Positions 57,862-64,000 of a stretch of DNA of 64,000 nt are shown here, piece after piece. The DNA comes from Sulfitobacter brevis (GTDB taxonomy: Bacteria; Pseudomonadota; Alphaproteobacteria; Rhodobacterales; Rhodobacteraceae), in assembly GCF_900112755.1 (NCBI RefSeq), contig NZ_FOMW01000009.1:62001-126000 (forward strand), written 5' to 3'. Numbering within the stretch: the stretch's first letter is position 1; every line of letters begins with the position of its first letter. Below the pieces are notes generated by a model. The model was not told the DNA's origin. It saw only the letters and a program-made list of their open reading frames with translations, and did no database searches. Made by a program: the position numbers and the translations under genes.

Positions 57862-59193
57862 ATGTTCTATCGTTCAAAATCTGCCACAGCGACTGCAATG
57901 GTCATCGGGCTCTCGGCCACGCTACCCGCCCATGCCGAAAACCGGATCGACACACAATTACCTTCGGCGCCGGAATTGGCGGCCTATGGCAGCTTGCCCG
58001 TCGGGGTGCGCCAGATTGATCTGAGCGATCCCGGCCGTATTGAAATCCTCGCAATTGATCCCGCCGCTGCCAAGCCCGACCCGCTGCCGACCTACGACCG
58101 GCCCGTGACGGTCGAAGTCTGGTATCCAGCAGCGGCAGGGGCCAGCGGCAGTACGACCTTGCAGACAGTGGCGCGCGATGGAACCACTGCGGTAGCACTT
58201 GAGGGGCGCGCTGTGCGCGATGCCGAGCCTGATGCTTCGGGCACCGTCTACCCGCTGGTGCTGGTCAGCCATGGCTATCCGGGAAACCGGTTCCTGATGT
58301 CGCATCTGGCTGAAAATATCGCCTCCAAGGGCTATGTCGTGGCGTCGATTGACCACACCGATTCAACGTACAGCGATAAGGCGGCCTTTGGCTCGACCTT
58401 GGTCAATCGCTCTCTCGACCAATTGTTTGTTCTGGACGAAATGGCACGTCTGAGCGCCGAAGCCGGATTTCTGAATGGGCTGCTGGACGCGGACAACACC
58501 GGCTTGATCGGCTATTCTATGGGCGGATACGGCGCAGTGATCACCGCTGGCGGCGGTGTGACCGAAGCGTCGGTGGGATATGCATGGGGCGCGCCGCATG
58601 GCACGCTCGCGCAGCATCAGGCGGGGAGCGAGACGCATAAAAATCTTCCCGATGCACGGATCAAGACCGCAGTCGCCTTTGGCCCATGGGGGATGAACAC
58701 CGGCTTCTGGGACGCCGAAGGTCTTTCCGGGGTCCAGATCCCGATGCTATTTATCGCGGGCTCGCAAGATGATGTATCGCTTTACGAAAAAGGCGTGCGG
58801 GCAATCTGGGAAAATACCACCGGCGTGGATCGCGCTCTGCTGACCTATGTCAACGGGGGGCACAACTCCGGCGCGCCCATGCCCGCCCCGCAAGAGAGCT
58901 TTCGCGACGACGATGCCTTGGGTTTTAACGTCTCCGAGCATTACACCGATCCAGTCTGGGACACGGCGCGGATGAACAACATCGCTCAGCATTTTGTCAC
59001 CGCATGGCTCGATCTTGAGTTGAAGGGCGACAGTGAAAAAGCCGGATACCTCGACCTGACCGAGGATTCCAACGCTGGCATCTGGTCGGTCGCTGAAGAT
59101 GGCAGCGAGAAGCCCGATCACACCTATTGGAAGGGTTTTGCCAAGGGTACTGCCAAAGGGTTACTTTACGAGCGGCGGGCTGCGGGCGAGTAA
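57862..59193 (+). CDS. Secreted alpha/beta hydrolase, dienelactone-hydrolase/PAF-acetylhydrolase-like
   Basis: A 443-residue exported enzyme. The signal peptide (about residues 1-25) ends LSATLPAHA, and the nucleophile elbow is [14 protein letters not shown] (serine near residue 217). [20 protein letters not shown] (about residues 132-151) gives the oxyanion side, and the [20 protein letters not shown] segment and YVNGGHNSG near the end supply the acid and histidine. ATG 57862 is chosen because the signal peptide starts there. Natural substrate unknown. It is divergent from alr. Confidence 0.88.
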   Translation: MFYRSKSATATAMVIGLSATLPAHAENRIDTQLPSAPELAAYGSLPVGVRQIDLSDPGRIEILAIDPAAAKPDPLPTYDRPVTVEVWYPAAAGASGSTTLQTVARDGTTAVALEGRAVRDAEPDASGTVYPLVLVSHGYPGNRFLMSHLAENIASKGYVVASIDHTDSTYSDKAAFGSTLVNRSLDQLFVLDEMARLSAEAGFLNGLLDADNTGLIGYSMGGYGAVITAGGGVTEASVGYAWGAPHGTLAQHQAGSETHKNLPDARIKTAVAFGPWGMNTGFWDAEGLSGVQIPMLFIAGSQDDVSLYEKGVRAIWENTTGVDRALLTYVNGGHNSGAPMPAPQESFRDDDALGFNVSEHYTDPVWDTARMNNIAQHFVTAWLDLELKGDSEKAGYLDLTEDSNAGIWSVAEDGSEKPDHTYWKGFAKGTAKGLLYERRAAGE

Positions 59194-59228
59194 GGCCGGC
59201 GGTGCCAGAGGATGACGGGTAAAAGGGG

Positions 59229-59954
59229 ATGATACGTCTGCGGATCATGTTCGGCCATGACGGCGTTGGCACAATGGCACTGGCTTGCGCGATCGGGCTT
59301 GTGGCAATGGTTTGGGCCGCGCCGCTTTGGGTCTGGTTTTTGGTGCCCTTAGGCATCGGCGCGCAGATGCTGAATGAATACAGCCTGCACCGCTTTGTGT
59401 TTCACCTGGCCCCGCCACGCCAGCAATGGCGGTTTGATTTGCTTTATCGTGCGCACTATGGGCACCATGACTTTCCTACCAACCACGGGCTGTTTTTTGT
59501 GCCGGTCTGGGTGGCGCTGCCGATCCTGATCGGGAATTTCATCCTCGTTTGGGCAGTTACAACGCTGCTGGGGCTGCCGGCAGCGCTTTGGATTGCGGTG
59601 GCGGTGGTGCCGGTCGGTGGGATCATCACATTTCTGACCTATGAGTGGTTTCACATGTCCGCCCATCTGACCCTGCCGAAAACAGCGTTGGAGCGGCATG
59701 TGACGCGCCTGCATAACCAGCACCACTTTCGCGACTTCAGCAAATGGTTTCACGTCAGCCCCGGTGGCGAGATTATCGACCGCGCTATGGGCACCGATAT
59801 CGACCGCGAGGCGTTGAAATCCCAGCAAAGGGTCGAGTTTATCCGTACCTTGGGCATGCGCCCCGATGACCCGCGCCTGATCGCAGCGCGAGAACGGTTT
59901 GCGGCGAAATACGAGCTCTCAGAAGCCGAAATCGCCCGCGCTGCGGTAAGTTAG
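59229..59954 (+). CDS. Fatty acid hydroxylase / sterol desaturase family protein
   Basis: A 241-residue membrane protein with the di-iron histidine clusters HRFVFH (about residue 54), HYGHHDF (about residue 77) and LHNQHHFRDF (about residues 161-170), set between four hydrophobic helices. The pattern resembles Scs7-type fatty acid 2-hydroxylases. It could modify membrane or lipid A acyl chains. It follows the hydrolase by 35 bases, so they may share a transcript, and is convergent with dnaB. Confidence 0.87.
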   Translation: MIRLRIMFGHDGVGTMALACAIGLVAMVWAAPLWVWFLVPLGIGAQMLNEYSLHRFVFHLAPPRQQWRFDLLYRAHYGHHDFPTNHGLFFVPVWVALPILIGNFILVWAVTTLLGLPAALWIAVAVVPVGGIITFLTYEWFHMSAHLTLPKTALERHVTRLHNQHHFRDFSKWFHVSPGGEIIDRAMGTDIDREALKSQQRVEFIRTLGMRPDDPRLIAARERFAAKYELSEAEIARAAVS

Positions 59955-59986
59955 CATTAGGGCGGCACGCAACCGCGCTACCGAGA

Positions 59987-61483
59987 CTAGAATTCCTGAT
60001 CGTCGTTGCCTTGCTGCCAAGGTTTGACGAGGTTGCCAAAGCGGGTAAAGCGGCCCTCAAAGCTCAGATCGACGGTGCCGATGGGACCGTGACGCTGCTT
60101 GCCAATGACCACCTCGGCGCGGCCGTGTAGCCGCTCCATCTCTTCCTGCCACGCGGCCATTTTTTCAAGCTCGTGGTCACCGGGTTTTTCACGCTCTTTG
60201 TAGTATTCCTCACGGAAAACGAACATCACCACATCCGCATCCTGCTCAATCGAACCCGATTCACGAAGATCGCTCAGCTGTGGGCGTTTGTCTTCGCGGT
60301 TCTCAACCTGACGCGAAAGCTGCGACAGCGCGATCACCGGAATGTCGAGCTCCTTGGCGATGGCTTTGAGGCCCATGGTGATTTCGGAAATCTCGTTAAC
60401 GCGGTTTTCCGACTTTCCGGTGCCCCGAACCAGCTGCAAATAGTCGATGATCAAGACATCGAGCCCGTGCGTCCGCTTGAGCCGTCGGGCGCGGGCGGCC
60501 AACTGGCTGATCGGCAAGGCAGGCGTGTCGTCAATAAACAGCGGGCAGGCTTCCAACGATTTGGCGGCGTCAACAAAGCGGCGGAATTCGGCTTCGGACA
60601 TATCGCCCGACCGAATTTGCTGGGAGGGAATTTCCGAGGCTTCCGAGAGGATACGCGCGGCAAGCTGTTCGGCGCTCATTTCCAGCGAGTAAAACCCTAC
60701 CACGCCGCCATCAATCGCGCCTTCGGTGCCGTCAGGGCGCATGCCGCGTTTGTAGGCTTTGGCAACATTGAACGCGATGTTGGTGGCAAGCGATGTTTTC
60801 CCCATAGAGGGACGACCCGCGAGGATCAAAAGGTCAGAGCGGTGTAGCCCGCCGAGCTTTTTATCCATATCAATCAAACCCGTCGAGACGCCGGAAAGGC
60901 CGCCATCGCGCTGATAGGCCGTATTTGCCACATTAACTGCGTCGGTTACAGCTTTGAGAAAGCTCTGAAATCCGCTTTCTGTCTGGCCTTGCTCCGCCAG
61001 ACGGTAAAGCTCTTGTTCTGCCTCGACGATTTGCTCGCGCGGTTCGGAGGACACGTTGACCTGTGCGGCCTTGGAGGCAATGTCACGGCCAAGCTGGATC
61101 AATTCGCGGCGCACCGCGAGGTCATAGATCATCTGGGCATAATCACGCGCGGCAAAGGCGCTGATCGCAGCGCCGGCAAGACGGGCGAGATAGGCAGGGC
61201 CGCCCAGCTCTTTCAGGCCCTCGTCGTCCTCCATGAACGCCTTAAGCGTCACGGGGCTGGCAAGGTTGTTCTTGGCGATCCGTGCGGCGGCGATATCGAA
61301 GATGCGCGCGTGTACAGGGTCATAGAAATGCTTGGGGCCGATGATGGACGCGATGCGATCAAAGATATCGTTATTGGTCAGGATTGCGCCCAAAAGTTGC
61401 TGTTCGGCCTCGGTCGAATGCGGCATCGTTTCCGGTGCCTGCACAGCGATCTGGTTCGCATTCAGCGACGTTATCTCGTTCAT
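59987..61483 (-). CDS. dnaB: Replicative DNA helicase DnaB
   Basis: A 498-residue hexameric helicase. The N-terminal DnaG-binding domain begins MPHSTEAEQQLLGAILTNND; Walker A is LAGRPSMGKTSLATNIAFNV (about residues 221-240), Walker B is VLIIDYLQLV, and the arginine-finger region ends SIEQDADVVMFVFREEYY. ATG 61483 is used; the preceding TTG is possible. It is preceded by a DnaA-box-like 9-mer. Confidence 0.96.
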   Translation of the reverse strand: MNEITSLNANQIAVQAPETMPHSTEAEQQLLGAILTNNDIFDRIASIIGPKHFYDPVHARIFDIAAARIAKNNLASPVTLKAFMEDDEGLKELGGPAYLARLAGAAISAFAARDYAQMIYDLAVRRELIQLGRDIASKAAQVNVSSEPREQIVEAEQELYRLAEQGQTESGFQSFLKAVTDAVNVANTAYQRDGGLSGVSTGLIDMDKKLGGLHRSDLLILAGRPSMGKTSLATNIAFNVAKAYKRGMRPDGTEGAIDGGVVGFYSLEMSAEQLAARILSEASEIPSQQIRSGDMSEAEFRRFVDAAKSLEACPLFIDDTPALPISQLAARARRLKRTHGLDVLIIDYLQLVRGTGKSENRVNEISEITMGLKAIAKELDIPVIALSQLSRQVENREDKRPQLSDLRESGSIEQDADVVMFVFREEYYKEREKPGDHELEKMAAWQEEMERLHGRAEVVIGKQRHGPIGTVDLSFEGRFTRFGNLVKPWQQGNDDQEF

Positions 61484-61550
61484 CAATCTACCCCTTGGTG
61501 CCCGCTCTTGTCATATCCAGCAGGGCGGGTCAGCGCAAATTGTATATCTT

Positions 61551-61559
61551 TGTGGATAT
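61551..61559 (-). promoter_or_regulatory. DnaA-box-like site upstream of dnaB
   Basis: The minus strand reads ATATCCACA, one mismatch from the DnaA consensus TTATCCACA, 68-76 bases before the dnaB start and within its likely promoter region. One isolated 9-mer can occur by chance. Confidence 0.35.
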
Positions 61560-61632
61560 CTAAGAACAGCCCTTGCGCCACTACATATTGCCCCAAGGGG
61601 ACACCTCGCGTCAATATGCTGGGCGTTTAGCG

Positions 61633-62310
61633 TTAACCTTTGCGGGATTCTTGCCAGTCTTTAGGGGCATTCAAGAATGCCTCGACTTCCGCAAGTGTCG
61701 CTTCGTCAAAGCTGCCTTGCGCCTTGGCCTCGGCCAATACGTCCCACCATGTACACAGCGCATGCAGGGCAACACCATGATCGCCCAAAGTCTTTTCGGT
61801 CTGCGGGAAAATGCCGTAGTAAAAGATCACCGCCGTATGGCCACAGGTCGCACCGGTCTCGCGGATCGCGTCAACAAAGCTGAGCTTGGAACCGCCATCG
61901 GTGGTGAGGTCTTCAACCAGCAAAACCCGCTGGCCTTCGGTCATCACACCCTCAATGCGGGCATTGCGGCCATAGCCTTTGGGCTTCTTGCGCACATAGG
62001 TCATTGGCAGTGCCATACGTTCGGCGACCATAGCGGCAAAGGGGATGCCTGCCGTTTCACCGCCCGCGATATTGTCGAACGCCTCAAATCCGGCGTTGCG
62101 CATGACGGTGACGGTTAGAAAGTCCATCAGGGTAGCGCGGATGCGCGGATAGGAGATCAGCTTGCGGCAATCGATATAGGTCGGGCTCGGCAGGCCGGAA
62201 GCAAGGGTGAACGGCGTTTCAGCGTTGAAATGTACAGCGCCGATTTCCAGCAACATCCGCGCAGTCAAACGGGACATTTCCTCGGCGGGGGGGAAGCTGG
62301 TGGGAATCAT
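61633..62310 (-). CDS. pyrE: Orotate phosphoribosyltransferase
   Basis: A 225-residue type I PRTase that makes OMP. The PRPP loop [20 protein letters not shown] (about residues 129-148) and the [14 protein letters not shown] lysine region are present. ATG 62310 has AAGGA seven bases upstream and fits the family length. pyrC lies 34 bases upstream and dnaB follows. Confidence 0.95.
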   Translation of the reverse strand: MIPTSFPPAEEMSRLTARMLLEIGAVHFNAETPFTLASGLPSPTYIDCRKLISYPRIRATLMDFLTVTVMRNAGFEAFDNIAGGETAGIPFAAMVAERMALPMTYVRKKPKGYGRNARIEGVMTEGQRVLLVEDLTTDGGSKLSFVDAIRETGATCGHTAVIFYYGIFPQTEKTLGDHGVALHALCTWWDVLAEAKAQGSFDEATLAEVEAFLNAPKDWQESRKG

Positions 62311-62344
62311 CGGCGTGTCCTTCAGGATGAGAGAGTAGAGCGGT

Positions 62345-63376
62345 TCAGGCGGTCCAGTGCAACGGCATGGCCGGATCAAAAACAGTGACAGGCCCGTCGG
62401 GCGTGTCGATATGGGTCGGGAATTCCGGCGTTTCACGCACCAGTGTCAGGGTGCCCTCGTTCGCGGGCAAGCCGTAGAAGGCGGGACCGTTCAGTGAGGT
62501 AAAGCCCTCAAGCTTGTCGAGCGCGCCATCTTGTTCAAAGACTTCGGCCAGGATCGACATGGTGTTCGGCGCGGTGAAACAGCCTGCACAGCCGCAGGGC
62601 AGCAGTTTGTTGGCATCCGTATGCGGGGCGCTGTCGGTGCCCAGAAAGAACCGCGCATCGCCTGATGTCGCCGCAGCCCGCAGCGCCAGACGGTGGGTTT
62701 CGCGCTTGGCCACGGGCAGGCAGTAGTAATGCGGCTTGATGCCCCCCGCGAGGATGTGATTGCGGTTGATCACCAGATGATGGGTTGTGATGGTCGCGGC
62801 CAGCCCTTCGGGGGCGCTTTGCACATAGGCAGCGGCCTCGGCGGTGGTGATATGCTCCATGATCACCCGTAGCGCTGGATGGGCCTTGCGGATCGGGTCG
62901 AGCACACGGTCGATGAATACGGCCTCACGGTCGAAGATATCGACAGTGGCGTCGGTGACTTCTCCGTGGGTGCAAAGCGGCAGACCTATCTCGGCCATTT
63001 TATCCAGCACAGGGGCGACACGTGCGAAATCGGCGACGCCGCTGGCGGAGTTGGTGGTGGCACCGGCAGGATAGAGTTTGACCGCGTGGATCAGCCCGCT
63101 TGCATGAGCGGCGGCGACATCTGCGGGATCGGTGTCCTCGGTCAGATAGAGGGTCATCAGCGGGGTGAAATCCGCGCCTTCCGGCAGAGCGGCAAGGATC
63201 CGGTCGCGGTAGGCGGCGGCCTGCGCGCCTGTCACGACAGGCGGCACCAGATTGGGCATGATGATCGCACGGGCGAAATGAGTGGCGGTATGGGGGAGCA
63301 CGCTGCGCAGCATGTCGCCGTCACGCAGGTGAAGATGCCAATCGTCGGGGCGGCGGATTGTCAGTGTTTGTGTCAT
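62345..63376 (-). CDS. pyrC: Dihydroorotase, type II
   Basis: A 343-residue amidohydrolase for pyrimidine synthesis. The metal HxH is in [16 protein letters not shown] (about residues 9-24), [16 protein letters not shown] holds the carboxylated lysine (about residue 97), and the ligand histidines are in MEHITTAEA and [21 protein letters not shown] supplies the catalytic aspartate. It is cotranscribed with pyrE. Confidence 0.96.
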   Translation of the reverse strand: MTQTLTIRRPDDWHLHLRDGDMLRSVLPHTATHFARAIIMPNLVPPVVTGAQAAAYRDRILAALPEGADFTPLMTLYLTEDTDPADVAAAHASGLIHAVKLYPAGATTNSASGVADFARVAPVLDKMAEIGLPLCTHGEVTDATVDIFDREAVFIDRVLDPIRKAHPALRVIMEHITTAEAAAYVQSAPEGLAATITTHHLVINRNHILAGGIKPHYYCLPVAKRETHRLALRAAATSGDARFFLGTDSAPHTDANKLLPCGCAGCFTAPNTMSILAEVFEQDGALDKLEGFTSLNGPAFYGLPANEGTLTLVRETPEFPTHIDTPDGPVTVFDPAMPLHWTA

Positions 63377-63408
63377 ATGCGCGGGCTAGCATAGCCGCGC
63401 GTCTGCTT

Positions 63409-64000
63409 CTAGTCTTCTTCTGCGGACATTCGCGCCGGCACTTGGGTACCTTTCGCATGACCTTGCAGGGCAGAAAGGCGGCTTGCAAAGTGGCGTGCAT
63501 CCATCCGCGAGCTGACATTGCGGCACAGAGCAATTGCATATTTGATCCGATCTCCGGCCTCCATTGCCTCCAGTAGATTGCGCAGATAGGTTCGATGATC
63601 GCGCCGAGCACGGTACAGGCGGGCAAAAACGGCCTCAGTCAGCGTGCCCTCCATAGCGGCGTTAAGAAGCGGGGAGATCTGCTCCATCTCCATCAAGTCT
63701 GTTTGCAACGCGGCCCCCATAAAGGGCATGCGCAGCTTGGTGACATTGGTACGGGTGAATAGCGCGGCGTGCATCGCGTCCAGCTTTTCGCGCGGATCAT
63801 AAAGCACGAAGGCACGGTCTGCGGCCTCCAGCATATCGGGGGCATAGCCGTAGCGTGAGGTGAAATCGAGGCTGCGCATATCGGTAAAGCGGTCGTCCCA
63901 TTCGGTCATGCGGGGGGCAAGGGTGGCTTGGGGCTGGATCGCGATGACCCGCGCCCCCGGGGCCACGACCGAAAAGGCCGCGGCAGCATAGCCGCAAGGG
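63409..64000 (-). CDS. Alpha/beta-hydrolase-like protein, 5' end outside window
   Basis: The frame stays open to the window edge, so only about 197 C-terminal residues are seen, beginning PCGYAAAAFSVVAPGARVIA then IQPQATLAPRMTEWDDRF. The glycine/alanine-rich turn after a probable GxSxG elbow and the following VIAIQPQATL are typical of large Rhodobacterales proteins with a hydrolase-like domain. I cannot name the product. It ends 32 bases before pyrC and runs in the same direction. Confidence 0.65.
   Translation of the reverse strand, partial: PCGYAAAAFSVVAPGARVIAIQPQATLAPRMTEWDDRFTDMRSLDFTSRYGYAPDMLEAADRAFVLYDPREKLDAMHAALFTRTNVTKLRMPFMGAALQTDLMEMEQISPLLNAAMEGTLTEAVFARLYRARRDHRTYLRNLLEAMEAGDRIKYAIALCRNVSSRMDARHFASRLSALQGHAKGTQVPARMSAEED

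Noticed and set aside
59955..59986. Terminator between the convergent hydroxylase and dnaB genes
   Set aside because: The 32-base gap has no stem-loop that I can find.

Overview
The window is a chromosomal segment of an alphaproteobacterium, most likely the Roseobacter group of Rhodobacterales. The evidence is the gene content and order: a nuo operon interrupted by small genes typical of this order and followed by birA-coaX-rnj, a leucine-degradation operon containing a GST gene, tatABC followed by a DUF815 ATPase, surE-pcm next to an NlpD-like gene, and radA-cvpA-purF. Coding density is high, starts are often ATGA or TGATG overlaps, and I see no insertion sequence, prophage, CRISPR array, rRNA or tRNA. 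The genus cannot be fixed from the sequence alone.

Layout. 1-7254 (+): leucine/isovalerate catabolism, with an acyl-CoA ligase cut by the window edge, both methylcrotonyl-CoA carboxylase subunits, a GST, HMG-CoA lyase and methylglutaconyl-CoA hydratase. 7344-8378: a fatty-acid desaturase. 8547-30828 (+): a very long operon for respiratory complex I (nuoA to nuoN) that also holds about ten extra genes (two lipoproteins, a secreted protein, small membrane proteins, a MAPEG protein, a carboxymuconolactone-decarboxylase-like protein, an HhH protein sharing a domain with NuoE, and a 24-codon ORF), then biotin ligase, pantothenate kinase and RNase J. 30850-36887 (-): an exported protein, a DEAD-box helicase, a glycosyltransferase, an unknown protein and release factor 3. 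37024-43462: an NTF2-like protein, a Hint-domain protein, an SDR with a degenerate active site, and a compact cluster of SSS symporter, orphan ABC ATPase and two Lin0512 paralogues beside a WYL regulator. 43636-46292 (+): Tat translocase and an AAA ATPase. 46425-57690 (-): envelope, repair and purine genes (NlpD-like, Pcm, SurE, SDR, MscS, PurF, CvpA, RadA, a coiled-coil membrane protein, PqiA-like, alanine racemase). 57862-59954 (+): a secreted alpha/beta hydrolase and a fatty-acid hydroxylase. 59987-64000 (-): DnaB, PyrE, PyrC and a gene cut by the window edge.

Most of the window is core metabolism and housekeeping. The least explained material is the accessory content of the complex I operon, especially a 55-codon membrane protein between nuoC and nuoD and a 24-codon single-helix ORF between nuoJ and nuoK that is bracketed by terminator-like and mutually exclusive hairpins. 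A second candidate is the SSS-ABC ATPase-Lin0512-Lin0512 cluster, where an importer-type ATPase has no permease or binding protein, is translationally coupled to two proteins of unknown function, and is preceded by a perfect inverted repeat ending one base before its start codon. All family assignments are from reading motifs by eye; no database search was run.
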